Positions 10,742 through 22,344 of a stretch of 53,218 nt of DNA are shown piece by piece. The number at the start of each line of letters is the position of its first letter. Within the stretch, counting starts at the first letter, position 1. The notes below the pieces were generated by a model that saw only the letters and a list, made by a program, of their open reading frames with translations, searched no databases and was not told the origin of the DNA. The position numbers were made by a program, and so were the translations under genes. Source of the DNA: Stemphylium vesicarium (taxonomy: Eukaryota; Ascomycota; Dothideomycetes; Pleosporales; Pleosporaceae). The DNA lies in assembly GCA_004380135.1 (NCBI GenBank), contig QXCR01000180.1, forward strand, positions 1 to 53,218. The letters are read 5' to 3'.

Positions 10742-12074
10742 GCCAAAAGTCTGCTCGCGCTAAACGCACGGGCCACGAACTTAGAAAATGTTATATATCT
10801 TATATTAGCGCAACTCTATTAAAAAAGCTGTAGATAAGATTATAAAATAATAGAAATAATAGTAATTACCTTAATATCGTGCCTGGTACCCTTTTACTTA
10901 GATAACTGCGTTAATATATTATAGTATAGACGTAATAAGGCTATGCACTAGCTTTTTAGGTATAGTAGCCTACGCCTCTTTTAAGCCTATCTTTAATTTA
11001 GCCTACTTACTTTCTAAGCCTTCTATATAATTAGGACGAGATTTATACTAATAGAGCTTCTTTTTAACACTCTACTATAAGTATTCTATTAGATTAAGAT
11101 TAAATAAGTATAGTAGCTAATTAATAGTATAAATACTATAAAGCTCTAATTACTCTCTTAAGTAATAGGTAGTATATAGTAGTATATTATCTTATATAAA
11201 TAACTCGCCTAGTCTATAGTAATTATAGAGTTCTTTTTAAGTGCTTTAGTATAGTTAAAGTTTATATTTCTATTATGCTTTACTAATATATTCTAGTTTA
11301 TAATAACTAGAGGACTACGCCTAATTTTACCCCTTAGAGTTATCTAAATTAAGGTCTGAACTATGCGAGCTACAACTAGCTAGTCTCCTTCTCCTCTATT
11401 ATCTTATGCCTCTATTTTTTCGCTAGTAAACGCCAAACCTAGCAAGGATTGCGGCTAGATGCGCGGGTAATGCTGCACTTATCGCTAAACTTTAGAGTAG
11501 TACGATCCTAGTTAAAACTAGCCTATTATAGAGCCTATTTACGGCGAAGTTTAGTAGTAGTTATATTAATTTTAGGCCTTTAGGTGGCTCTATATTTAGA
11601 GTATTAAATACTTATAAGTGCGCGGGCGATAATTTAAAATAAAACTAGTAGTATCATTCTATTACTATTAAGACCCGCGGCTATATAGAGAGCGCTATAC
11701 TTTATTATAAGATCTTTCTTTACATTAATAAGAAGCTAATAATAATTTCTACTAGTTAAAATTAGTACGCGGCCTATACGATCTTTCTTAGTATAGTAGG
11801 TAAGTTATTTTTATCGCGCGATAATCTTATAAATAGCGCGTTATGTATAACTAAGTATTATACTAACTTCGCGCGTTAATAGACTAGCTTTAATCTAGGC
11901 TAAGATATTTATACGTTACGCTTCTAATAGTTTACTTCTAAGTATTTTATTACCTAGAATTTTAGTACTAAAAGACCTTATATTAATAGAGTTATGTAGT
12001 ATTATAGAAAATACCCGTCTTGTAACCTCATGTTGTTTTTAGGCTCGTGCGCTTAGCGCGAACAGACTTTTAGC
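10742..12074 (-). mobile_element. Tc1/mariner-like element, second family (about 1.33 kb)
   Basis: Imperfect inverted repeats of about 30 bp read CCAAAAGTCTGCTCGCGCTA at the left and CTAAAAGTCTGTTCGCGCTA on the reverse strand at the right, each continuing into AACGCACGGGCC or AGCGCACGAGCC. Size agrees with compact Tc1 elements. The exact tips and target duplication are not clear. It splits gypsy L between RT and RNase H. Confidence 0.82.
10860..11990 (-). pseudogene. Tc1-like transposase relic, second family
   Basis: On the minus strand at about 11210-10880 the frame can be read as ..DNILLYI.., then IYTINW with a degraded PPYSPDLNPIEYLWWRVKKK-like block, then a run ending in IPKKLVHSL. These are the second Asp block (QDNAP) and the SPDLNPIE block of Tc1/mariner transposases. 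The N-terminal half (11990-11250) is RIPped and frameshifted. Unlike the 2.1-kb Tc1 family in this window, I see no intron here. Confidence 0.68.
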
Positions 12075-12926
12075 TTAGTATTATATCTAGAGTTATAGAT
12101 CTTTTATATAAAAGTCTTAAATTATATTTACTTTAGTTAATAAAAAGCTTTTTGGTAAATTTTACTTTACTTAGACTTCGCTTTCTTCTTCATAATTTCT
12201 ATAAGTAGAATTTTAATTTAAAAGTAGTTTCTAACAAGTTTCTTGTAAAAGTTAATAAATTTTAGAAAGAAATATATATTTTGATTATTTCAGAAATTTG
12301 CGACTATTATATTATTAAGATCTTCTTTAGATTTATTTCTCTATCTTCTATTAAAGTAAAATAAAAAAATAGGAGTTCTGTTTTTTAATATAGAATTTAT
12401 ACTTTGTAGATTATAAGTATAATTTATATTATCTTAAGCTTCTAAAATTTCTTACTTATATATGTATTTCTAATTGTAACTTTGGAACATACTAGTAGAT
12501 TATCTAAGTAGGCTATTATTATGATTCCTAAATACTTATAAAATATTTATTAATAATTACCTAAAATACTACTAGCGCGTTTCTTAAGTTAAATAGTATA
12601 GCTATATACTTATATAGTCTGTACTTTATTTTTAATACTATCTTCTACTTATACTTATTAATAATTTAAACACAGTGAGATCCTTTTTAAATATCTAATT
12701 TGGTAAAATACTTTACTTCTTAGTGTTAATCTATAAGCCCTATTATTAGTAGTAGTAGATATTAGCTTTTTATTATACTACTATTTACTCTTTAGTAGTT
12801 ACTATATAGTTACTATTTGCTAATAGCTTTTTTTTGTTGATAGTATATAGAGAGCTATTAGGCTATCACTTCTATGAATAAATTATTTACTCAAGTCCTT
12901 TTTATAATTCTCATGGAGCTCTAGCT
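12075..12926 (-). pseudogene. Gypsy L reverse transcriptase relic
   Basis: From about 12740 downward the minus strand reads YFTKLDI.KGSH, then ..KIKYRLYKYI, INKYF and YLDNLLVCS. This is the FTKLDL, FKTRYGLYEY and Y-L-D-D block of Ty3/gypsy RT, with the catalytic YLDD changed to YLDN. Lower down, FFYFTLIEDREINLKKI and FQNLLTFTRNLL match the connection ..VEFLGY....I..D..KV and FLGF.NFYRRFI. It contains many stops. It continues at 10741 beyond the inserted Tc1-like element. Confidence 0.78.
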
Positions 12927-13466
12927 TAACGTAAACCACCACCAAGCTGGTCAATCCACTAAGCTAGTTTAGAATGCTTAGCAGCCCCGACTTATGTTAT
13001 ATACTCTTGACTTAATTATCATTAAATAAAAAGCCTAGGTACGTTATATTCAAATCTAATTTAGAAGATAACTCTAAAACTTTTTTATATATTTATATAT
13101 TATACTTTATTCTACTATAGTTCCTATAGCGCGATAAAGCTATTTAGACTTATTCTTAATTACTACTACTATCAACTTTCTTGAATTACTAAGGCGCTGT
13201 AGACGTCTTAGTAGCTACTTACGCTACTATAATTCTATACTCTATAGTACTACTATACTAGACCTACTAACGCTTTCGCGTTTTATACTTAGTTATTACT
13301 ACTTATCACTTTTTAAGCTTATAGATCTAAATAGCTAAAAATGAAATTTAATATAATATTAACTTACTATTTTTTATAAACTAGAAGTAGCTAATCTAGA
13401 CCATAATAGATAAGTAAGTAAAAGACTTATATATAGGTTTCAACTAAGATCTAAACTTATACATTA

Positions 13467-15798
13467 ACGTAAAGCACCACCGAGACGGCCACACCACCGA
13501 GCCTGCCACTTTTTCTTAGCACCGCGAACACCACGTACAAATAGCGATGCAATTATAACGTATAATAATTTTAGATTAATAAAAAGATAGAATTAAATTT
13601 ATCCTTTAGGCTTATACCTTATATTAATTTTAGACCTTATAACGCGCTACTACTATCTTTAGCGTATAAAATTAGTAGCTCTTTAATTAATTCTATAAAA
13701 TCTAATTTTATTATAAAGTACTACTAAATAGCTAAAAGCTCTATATAATATTAGAGTAAATAATTATATAATATATCTTTAAGCTAAATTTATAAGGGTT
13801 TACCTTCTAGCTATAAGAGGTAATAGATATTATAGATAAATTACTAGCTATACGCAGTAAGATACCTATTAGTAAGAATTAAATAAAGTACTTTATTTAG
13901 TATATAAAGGAGCATAAGATAGCCTTTAATTAAGTAAAGAATTACTAAAGAATACTTTAAAAGAACTTAAAAGTTATTAGTATCTAATATAAACTTATAT
14001 AAGAGATAAATAATAAGTATAAGATTATTAATAATAATATCTATAATTTTAATAAGATAGACTTCTAAATATATATTATTAGTATATTAGAGATAAGTAA
14101 AGATTAAAAAATTATAAAAGATTAAATCTTATCTAGCTAAATAATAAAGAGTAAGTTTTAGTAATCTAGAGTATCTTTACTATAAATTATACTATTTTAC
14201 TATTAATTATCTATAAAGGGCGTATTTATATCTCTATTTAGTATAAGAAGAGAAATATTATATATAACTAAAAGCTCTCTATATTAAAGAATAGATAGAT
14301 AAATAATTAGCTTAACTTTAAGTAGCTAAAGTACTCTAATTAGTATAAAAAGTCGCGTTAGAAAAGATTATATAGACTACTTATCTTACGTAGCTATAAG
14401 AACTATCTTTAGTAGAATTTTAGAAACTTTTATATTATATAGAAAATTCTAATACTCTTTACACTTACTTATTTATTATATATACTTTAGCTACTTAAAG
14501 TAGTATATTTCTTATTATTAAAATTAAAGTACTTCTAACGCGTATAAGGTTTAGTATCGCGACGCGTCTTTTATATTAATATAGAAGGCTTTTTTCTAAC
14601 TTTTAAAGACGTATTTTTTAATATATTTATATATATAAGAGTAATAAGAAAGCCTCTAAAGTAATAGAGCTAATTTCTATTAACGCGTAAAGGGTTCTTA
14701 ATTACCTTAAAGTTTATTATTATACGCTACTATTAATAGCCTTACTAGAATTACCTTAGTAATCTTAAATACAAGGTAGTATATTTAAATTTAGCTTATA
14801 AGTAAGGCTAGGCTGGCAAATGGGTTGGGGCAACCGCGGGCTAGGTTGGGGTTGGGTCATGGGCTGCAAGGACCAGAGTCGGGGTTGGGTCGGGGGTACA
14901 CCGGCCCGGGTTAGGGTTGGGGTGGGGCCACTCTAGCACGGGGCTAGGCTGGGTTAGGATTAGGTTATCTCGTTCTCCTCTAAAAAAGTCGCTTATATAG
15001 AGCTTCTATATTATTATAGTTATTTATTATAACTCTTATATATATAGCTTTATTATAATGCGCAGGTAGCCTAGCTATCTAAATTTATAGCTATTTTTAA
15101 CTAACTTAACTCTAACCCCTACTATAGCCTAGCCTATACTTAGCTCTACTTAAGGCTAATCTAACCCTACCTCTATGCTATTACTAATCACCTTAGGTTA
15201 GTATTAGGTTGGGTTAGGGCCGCTGCCAAGACGACCCAACCCCAACCCAACCTAGACCCATTTGCCAGTCTAAGTAAGGCTTATAAGCAATACTATTATG
15301 TAATTACTAGAAGAAGCTAGAGAAGGCCTTTTAAAGCTTATTAAAGAATTTAAGAAGATACTATACTAAAATACTATATAAGTTACTTATATCTATAAGT
15401 TTAAGGAGTAATTAGTAGTAATAACTAAGCGTAGAATTTAGAAGAGAAAGCAGGTTTAGCATAGTAGCATAATAGAGTATAGTATAGTAGCATTATCTAT
15501 AGCTAAAATTATAACTATAGAAAGTATAGTATTAAAAAGAGTACGTAGTAGTAGTAGTTAAGAAAGAGCCTAACTAGCTTAATAGCGCTATAGTAACTAT
15601 AGTAAGACTAGATATAACGCCTATATATATAAAATTATATAAAAGAAGATTCTAAATCTATTATAAGTATGTTATACGTAGAATCTATAGATAATATTAA
15701 ATATATTTTATATATGGTGTTCGCGATGCTAAGAAAAAGTGGCCGGCTCGGTGGTGTGGCCGGCTCGGTGGTGTGGCCGTCTCGGTGGTGCTTTACGT
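13467..15798 (+). mobile_element. Fot1/pogo-like transposon B1, nested in C0
   Basis: Ends ACGTAAAGCACCACCGAGAC at left and the inverted form at right; TA at 13465-13466 and 15799-15800. The right end has three tandem GGCCGGCTCGGTGGTGT-type motifs, the left two. Without the hAT MITE (464 bp plus 8-bp duplication) it is 1860 bp. On the plus strand about 13860-14100 reads a decayed transposase (IAFN.VKNY.RIL, NKYKI, IYNFNK.DF), the Fot1 block before and at WNFDETGF, with the catalytic Asp changed to Asn. Stops are dense. Confidence 0.9.
14809..15272. mobile_element. hAT-type MITE, copy 1 (464 bp)
   Basis: Inverted ends TAGGCTGGCAAATGGGTTGG and, on the other strand, TAGACTGGCAAATGGGTCTA. A perfect 8-bp duplication agtaaggc flanks it (14801-14808 and 15273-15280), typical of hAT elements. 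The outer 150 bp at each side are G-rich on one strand with repeated GGGTTGGGGT motifs and normal dinucleotides; the centre is RIPped. There is no coding capacity. A second copy of identical length lies at 48405-48868 in the opposite orientation. Confidence 0.94.
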
Positions 15799-16796
15799 TA
15801 CTCAGTCTTTGATTGTTATCTCATTTCCATAAGAAGAAATTCTAATAAAATATATAACTCTACCTTAAAGTAATCTAATATTTTTTATTTTTTAATAGAG
15901 ACTATTTTTAGTATTTTAAAAGGTTTATAGTAGTTCTTCTTTATTAATATTTTAGAAACGTCTCTTTAAAGGTAAAGAGAAAGCCTTTCTTATTAATATA
16001 GAAAATATATTAGGGCATTAAGTCTTTCAAGCGCTAGAAGTACTTGTACTTTATTAGTAAAAAGTAAACTATATTAAGTAGCTAAAAGATACATAATGAG
16101 TAAGATAGTATATAGAGGATTAAAATCTTATTAATAGAGTAATAGTATTTACACTTTTAAGTAAGATAGCTCTTGTAGTAATCTAGAATAAGTAGCTAGT
16201 ATACTCTAATTTAGCGCGTCTTTCTATATATGTTACAGTGCTTTAACTACTCTAGACAAAATATATTATTAGTTTAGCTATTCTCTAGTATAAAAAGCTT
16301 CTAGTTATATAATATATCTACCTTCTGATGCTATACTAAGATATAGAGGTATTTATTAAAAATAATAAAGAATACAATTCTATACTTAGTAGCGTTAATA
16401 CTCTAGATAAATATAATCCATATGCATAATTATTTAGCTAAACTAACTTTAATTAAGCGCGTCTCTCTACGCCTATTATGACATTTATTCAGCTAATGAC
16501 GCTTATCTAGACACTAGTCTTATCAAAGTTATATAAATTATTATTATAAATACTATACTTAGCTTTAGTATCCTTTACTTGTATAAACTACGCGCTAATC
16601 ATCTCTAGATCTTCTTATAATATTCTCTATCTATCCTTTATTTAATAAAAGGCTATTTTAAGCGTAGCTAAACGCGCTATAAAGTAATTAGGCTATGTGT
16701 TATTTATAGGCTCGCTACTATATATTGCTGGTATTTTACTAGCTATATCTACTATTTCATATAGTTAGGGCGCAAATCCTTATACTTTAAGGTTAA

Positions 16797-16999
16797 TGTC
16801 ACGATGTTCCAGGAACACAGGTCTCAGCCACAGGCTGGCGAGCCACCGGGAACCCTTCGGGACACCGTCGGCCCGCACTAGCTACGGCCACAGGACGTGC
16901 ATATATATTCCCTCCCTCAGAGGCTCGATAGCTCCTTAAGGATTCGTCTGAATACAAGCCTATACCGATATCTCAGTGCCTGCCTAGCAACTCCTCACA
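16797..16999. repeat. Solo LTR (203 bp), TSD gttaa, not RIPped
   Basis: It starts TGTCACGATG and ends CCTCACA, the TG..CA form of an LTR, and is flanked by a perfect 5-bp duplication gttaa (16792-16796 and 17000-17004). Composition is normal, with plentiful CA and TG, inside a RIP-saturated pogo. No internal retrotransposon sequence adjoins it, so it is a solo LTR left by LTR-LTR recombination. The parent family is not otherwise seen in the window. Confidence 0.9.
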
Positions 17000-17318
17000 G
17001 TTAAAGATATATTAAATCATTATCTATTCTTTAGTTATAGTAAGCTTATAGCTATTAAGTTATATATTAAGTTAAAAAAAGATTTTATTCTAATAGCTAA
17101 TTAATATTAAAAGAAATACTCTAAATTTATTAAGAGTAACTTAATAGCTTTTAGATTAGTAGTAGCTATAAATTAAAAGTATAAGTAATCTTTTACTCTT
17201 TTAATTAAAAAACTAAATATTATATAGTAAATTTATATTATATTTATTATAAGGGTAGTACTACTAAGTATCTTTAAATAGCTTAGTAGATTAACCAGCT
17301 TAGTGGTGGTTTACATTA

Positions 17319-17910
17319 TACTTTAGTATAATTATACATATTAGTTCTCGAATAAGCTTAGTACTTCTTAAATATAGATTTTGTAATTCTACATTTAATA
17401 ATCTACTAACTTAGGTACTTCTATTTCCTTAAATAGTTCTAAAAACTAGTTTATATTATATTTCTTACAACTATTTAGTAGTATAAGCCCCTTATTTTTA
17501 GTTATCGAATGTTTTAATTATGTTATTACTATTCTCTTAAGATATTTCTAATAAACCATATTAATCTTATAAAGTGAAATCTTACTAATTCTTCTATACT
17601 TTAATAAGCTCTAGACTATTAGGCGTATCTCTTTTTATACTTTAGTAATCTTACGTATGCATTCTAAGCTAAGTATTAATTATCCTTAGCTAATTAATAG
17701 TTAAATTATATTCAGTTAACTAATTCTAAGTAAGTATTATCTTGATTTTCAAATTCTATAATATGAATTATTATTTAATTCCTAGTTCTTGCTATATTAA
17801 GAAATACTTATTAAACCTCTAGTCTTATTATACTACTATTACATCTTATGAAGCTATTATTAGCTAATACTACTTACATTAGCTATTTCTTAGCTTAGTA
17901 AAGTATATTG
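17319..17910 (-). pseudogene. Gypsy L upstream relic (gag or protease region)
   Basis: A moderately RIPped stretch with scattered retained TG and CA. On the minus strand a broken frame includes FKEIEVPKLVDY but nothing diagnostic. Position upstream of the gypsy L RT, once pogo C0 is removed, is the main reason for the call. Confidence 0.4.
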
Positions 17911-17918
17911 ACGTAAAC

Positions 17919-18037
17919 TGTCAGGCCGGGTTAGGCTAGATGACGATATATACTATCCTGCACCATGATCAGTAGCTCACTGATCATACGTACCTTTTTG
18001 GTTGCATGGCGTAGTGGTGCAGGGCTGTGTCCTGACA
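17919..18037. mobile_element. 119-bp hairpin-rich insertion (tiny solo LTR or foldback), TSD taaac
   Basis: It starts TGTCAGG and ends CCTGACA, with a perfect 5-bp duplication taaac on both sides (17914-17918 and 18038-18042). Inside are two further perfect inverted pairs, CCTGCACCA/TGGTGCAGG and ATGATCAGT/ACTGATCAT, so the element can fold as concentric stems. Composition is un-RIPped. TG..CA ends and a 5-bp duplication suggest a very short solo LTR. The nested palindromes would also fit a foldback-type MITE. Confidence 0.8.
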
Positions 18038-18194
18038 TAAACCACTACTAAGCTAGTTAAACCACTAAGCTAGCAAGAAATTCTTAGTAATACTACTTCT
18101 ATAATAAACGTAATATAGATTAATAATGAAATATATAGCTTTCTATCTAAGAGAATAGAATATTACTTATATCTTCTATTTATAATTACTACTA

Positions 18195-18626
18195 ACGTAC
18201 CTCACGGGTTGGCGGGCCCCACGAGTTGGCGGGACACCCTATTTTACTAGAGAACATCAATAATCTAAGGCTTAATGACTCTAGATTTGCTAATTAGATC
18301 TCTTTAAAACTTTCTTAATAAAGTTTCTATATATAGAGATTGCTTTAGTAAAGCTTTAGGGCGCTAGGCCTAAAATTAAAGAGGTTTTACCTTTTTACTA
18401 AGGAATTTTAGCGTATTATTTCAAAAACTGAACAACTCTAGCCGTATTAGACTAAAGCTCTCTTAAGTTCTATTTCTTGAACTCTTTATATAAAGGAACA
18501 TTATATCAAATTTTCAGATTCCTTTAATTAGTTAACCTTGAGTTATTGAGTCTTAGATTATCGATTTTCCCTAGTAAGATAAGGTGTCCTGCCAACCCGT
18601 GTGGCCGGCCAACCCGTGAGGTACGT
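18195..18626. mobile_element. Pogo-type MITE A' (432 bp)
   Basis: Inverted ends ACGTACCTCACGGGTTGGCG and ACGTACCTCACGGGTTGGCC (reverse strand), extending about 100 bp with the internal ACTAGRGAA.AATC.ATAATCTAAG block. TA duplications lie at 18193-18194 and 18627-18628. The outermost bases equal those of pogo family A, but the inner motif (GAGTTGGCGGG type) differs. There is no coding sequence, so it is a non-autonomous derivative inserted in pogo C2. Confidence 0.9.
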
Positions 18627-18788
18627 TACTTTAAAAGCTTTTAACTTACTATTAGTATATTTAAGATACCTTTTTTAATATTAATTAGTTAACATAATAG
18701 AATTATATTTTAATTTAGTAACATGTTTTACAAGCGAGCGGGCCACCCTAAAAATCACAAACTGCAAGGGTCTAGATTTCTAGATCTA

Positions 18789-21105
18789 TGTGAAGGTCCG
18801 TCCTTAGAGGGTCCTAGGGTTAGTTCTTAGGAATAAGCTAGGCGCGTAATAGATAAAATAAGTTAAGTATAATATAAAGATTAATAAGAACTTATAAATT
18901 TAAGAATTAAGTATAAATTTTTAAATTTTAAAATTATCTATAGTAATTATATAGATATATTATCTAGTAGTTATATATTTAAGAAATATAATTTAATACC
19001 TTAACGTAAAGCACCACCGAGCCGGCCACACCACCGAGCCAGCCACTTTTTCTTAGCATTGCGAACACCATATACGAAATAGTTAATTACTTAATATTAT
19101 CTATAGATTCTACGTATAATATACTTATAATAGATTTAGAATCTTCTTCTATATTATTTTAATACGTATAAGTGTTATATCTAGTCTTACTATAGTTACT
19201 ATAGCGCTGTTAAGCTAGTTAGGCTCTTTCTTAACTACTACTACTATATACTCTTTTTAATACTATACTATTTATAGCTACACTTTTAGCTATAGATAAT
19301 ACTGCTACACTATACTCTATCGTGCTGCCGTGCTAGACCTGCTTTCTCTTCTAAGTTTTACGCTTAGTTATTGCTACTAATTGCTCTTTAAGCTTATAGA
19401 TGCGAGAAGCTTATATAGCGTTTTAATATAGCATCTCCTTAGCTCCTTGAATAAGCTTTAAGAAGCCTCCTCTAGCTTCTTCTAGCGATTATACGATAGT
19501 ATCGCTTATAAGCCTTACTTATAAGCTAAATTCATGTATATTACTTAGTGTTTAAGACTACTAGGGCGATTCTAGTAGGGCTATAAGTAGTAGCGTACGA
19601 AAATAGACTTTAAGGCGATTAAGAACCCTCTACGCATTAATAAGAACTAGCTCTACTATCTTAAAGGCCTTTTTATAGTTCTTATATATAAATATATTAA
19701 AAAATACCTCTTTAAAGGCTAAAAGAAAGCCTTCTTTATTAATATAGAAGACGTATTATAGTACTAAGCCTTATATATATTAGAAGTACTTTAGTTTTAA
19801 TAATAAGAAATATACTTATTAAGTAGCTAAAGTATATTTAATAAGTAAGTAAGTATATTAAGAGTTAAAATCTTTTATATAAAATAAAAGTTCTTAAAAT
19901 TCTAGTTAAGATAGCTCTTATAGCTATCTAAGATAAGTAGCCTATATAATCTTTTTTAACGCGACTTTATATACTAATTAAAGTACTTTAACTACTTAAG
20001 GCTAAGCTAATTATTTATCTACCTATTCTTTAATATAGAAAGCTTCTAGTTATATAGAATATTCTTTTTCTTATACTAAGTAGAGATATAAATACGCCCT
20101 TTATAGATAATAAAGGGTAGAATAGTATAGCTTATAGTATAGATACTCTAGATTACTATAATTTACTCTTTATTACTTAACTAAATAAGATTTAGTCTTA
20201 TATAATATTCTAAACCTAAAATTACTTTTATTAAGCTAATAACGCCTATTTAGAAGTTTATCTTATTAAAGTTATAAATATTATTATTAAGAATCTTATA
20301 TTTAGCTTTTATCTCTTATATAAGCTTTAATTAGGCGCTAATAATTTTTAGATTCTTCTAGAGTATTCTCTAGTAATTCTTTACTTAGTTAAAAGCTATC
20401 TTAAGCTTCTCTATACGCTAAATAAAGTACTCTATTTAGTTCTTACTAATAGGTATTCTACTACGTATAGCTAGTAGTTTATCTATAATATCTACTATCT
20501 CTTATAGCTAGAGGGTAAACCCTTATAAATTAAGTTTAAAGATATATTATATAATTATTTACTCTTCTATTATAGAGAGCTTTTAGCTATTTAGTAGTAC
20601 TACGCGTTAAATTTAAATTTTATAGAGTTAGTTAGAGAGCCGCTAATATTATATACTAAAGATAGTAGTAGCGTATTATAAAGTCTAAAATTAACGTAAG
20701 GTATAGGCCTAAAGAGTAAGTTTAATTCTACCCTCTTATTAATCTAAAATTATTATATATTATAATTGCATCGCTATTTGTACGTGGTGTTCGCGGTGCC
20801 AAGAAAAAGTGGCTGGCTTGGTGGTGTGGCCGGCTTGGTGGTGCTTTACGTTATATATCTTATAATGTTTTATAACATCTTATTATATCTTATAAGATAT
20901 TATATATAAGATATATAAGACCTTATAAGATACATATAACTTATCTTATAGTAGCTTTCTACTAAGATTATAAGATTATATAAGCTATAGAGTAATATTA
21001 ATTATTAGTTCTTAAAAATTAGCTATTCACTTAATTTATGTAAAGTGACTTCTTTATTACTTCTATATATAGATTGCCGTGCCCCGTCTTCTTAGGTTCG
21101 TAACA
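18789..21105 (-). repeat. Gypsy D-type LTR (about 477 bp) split by pogo B2
   Basis: In plus-strand reading it starts TGTGAAGGTCCGTCC and ends GGTTCGTAACA. The same sequence is the 3' LTR of the gypsy at the right window end (51046-51513) and, inverted, the 5' LTR at 24753-25189. The 5' part is 18789-19011 and the 3' part 20854-21105. The flanks are atcta and ctcta, a 4-of-5 match, so a solo LTR is likely though not certain. The edges are normal in composition and the centre RIPped. Confidence 0.8.
19014..20851 (-). mobile_element. Fot1/pogo-like transposon B2 (1838 bp)
   Basis: Ends ACGTAAAGCACCACCGAGCC and the inverted ACGTAAAGCACCACCAAGCC, with TA at 19012-19013 and 20852-20853. Both ends share CACTTTTTCTTRGC and GCGAACACCA blocks with B1, in the opposite orientation. 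The transposase is on the minus strand (about 20730-19200), with LLAIRSRIPISKN, LKIAFN.VKNY.RIL and IYNFNK fragments between many TAA/TAG codons. The catalytic WNFDE motif reads YNFNK, so it is dead. Confidence 0.9.
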
Positions 21106-21406
21106 CTCTACTTGATAGAAATCTCAAAAACTTTTATATTAGAGCTGCATTTAGATAAATAATCTATTTTTGGAATTTAAAGGTTCTTCCTTATGTAGCT
21201 AAGTAGCTATTGAGAAAGTACTAAATAACAAGGATTATTTTAGCGTAGTTTCTTATAGTCTTTGTATCTATGGTATAGAGCTGATACGTTTTTAGAGATT
21301 TCTATTGAGTAAATCTAAAGATTTAGACCCCTGCAGTTTGTGATTTTTGGTGATTTTTGGGGTAGCCCGCTCGCTTGTATGGCCCTCTCGCTTGTAAGAC
21401 ATGTTA

Positions 21407-21922
21407 TAAAATTTGATAGCTATAAGCTAACTATAATTAAAGAGTAAATAATTATTTTATTTATTCTTAATCTTAATTTATACGAATTCGCGCTCTAACT
21501 TGATAAAATAATAGATGTAGCTAATAAATACTAGCTATACGCGGTAGCGAGACTAAGGTAAAAACTAGCCTAATTATTTTATAGCGCGTTTAGCTAAGCT
21601 TAAAATAGCCTTTAATTAAGTAAAGGATAGGTAGAGGATACCATAAGAAGATTTAGAGATAGTTGGCGCATAGTTTATGCTAGTAGAGAACGCTAAAGCT
21701 AAGTACGACATCTATAACGACGTGCATAACTTTAATAAAAGTAGCTTCTAGATATGCGTTATTGGCTTAATAAAAGTTATTATAGGCGTAGAGAGACGTA
21801 CTTAAAAAGAGCTAGTTTAGCTAGTTAGTTATAATTAGGTTATAGTTATCTAGAGTACCTACGCTACTAAGTATATAACCTTACTCTTTAGTATCTTTAA
21901 AGAACATATTAAGATCTTAGTA
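21407..21922 (+). pseudogene. Pogo C2 transposase fragment
   Basis: The plus strand reads KIAFN.VKDR.RIP.EDLEIVGA, FMLVENAKAKYDIYNDVHNFNKSSF, VIGLIKVI and GVERRT.KELV. In Fot1/Pot2-type transposases this is the stretch from the end of the Tc5 DNA-binding domain to the first catalytic Asp (HNFDETGF, here HNFNKSSF). The Asp-to-Asn and Glu-to-Lys changes and the Q/W stops are RIP-type. The sequence then ends at the Tc1-like insertion and is not resumed, so the DDE core is missing. Confidence 0.8.
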
Positions 21923-22344
21923 TAGTAGGCTTACAAAAAGTAGGAGACGTTCGAAAACTTATCCTTTTTAAAGCTATATAACTTTAGAACTAGAGTAGCT
22001 AGAACTAGGATTTTTGATGCTTTAGAAGGCTAGAAACGTAGTCTCTAAGAGAAGTTATTAGTAAATATGCTTAGTAAGCAATAGCAAGTAAATTATCGTA
22101 GTGAAGCTAGAGTAAAAAAGAGAGCCTTTTGAATCTACGTATAACTTTTTAATTAGCGTATTAAGAGACTACGTGAACGAGTTTTTAGCCTACTTATCTT
22201 ACTATATTATTTTTTAACTTAAAGTTAAAAAAATGTTCCGCTAAAAACAAGACGCTAGAATTATGTAATTTTATATTAATATTGTTCCACATAGTTTTCT
22301 CATTTGACTTCTAAATTTTCTCTATTCTATTATTTTTCTATATC

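Larger units (their letters stand above)
12929..17316 (-). mobile_element. Fot1/pogo-like transposon C0 with three nested insertions
   Basis: Ends ACGTAAACCACCACCAAGCT (left) and the matching inverted end at 17316, where ACGT has become ATGT. TA lies outside both (12927-12928 and 17317-17318). Subtracting pogo B1 (13467-15798), the solo LTR (16797-16999) and their target duplications leaves 1846 bp, the same as intact C1 (1848 bp). The transposase runs on the minus strand and is RIP-ruined; pieces similar to C1 flank B1. It is inserted in gypsy L. Confidence 0.9.
18721..21404. mobile_element. Pogo-type MITE K, expanded by an LTR and pogo B2
   Basis: Inverted ends ACATGTTTTACAAGCGAGCG (left) and ACATGTCTTACAAGCGAGAG (right, reverse strand); TA at 18719-18720 and 21405-21406. 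A conserved AAAAATCACAAACTGCA.GGGTCTA block follows inside both ends. Removing the LTR (18789-21105, itself holding pogo B2) leaves about 365 bp, so the original element was a small MITE without coding capacity. Confidence 0.85.
17911..21922 (+). mobile_element. Fot1/pogo-like transposon C2, truncated and heavily nested
   Basis: It begins ACGTAAAC and continues after a 119-bp insert as TAAACCACTACTAAGCTAG. Segments 18042-18192, 18629-18720 and 21407-21922 align in order with C1 (reverse strand). Between them sit a 432-bp MITE, a MITE carrying an LTR and pogo B2, and at the end a Tc1-like element. The rest of C2 beyond 21922 is absent, so it is deleted there. The left flank reads TG rather than TA. 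Confidence 0.82.

Noticed and set aside
14809..15272. Interstitial telomere because of GGGTTGGGGT repeats
   Set aside because: The element has hAT-like ends and an 8-bp duplication, and a second identical-length copy exists elsewhere; the G-rich motifs are irregular.
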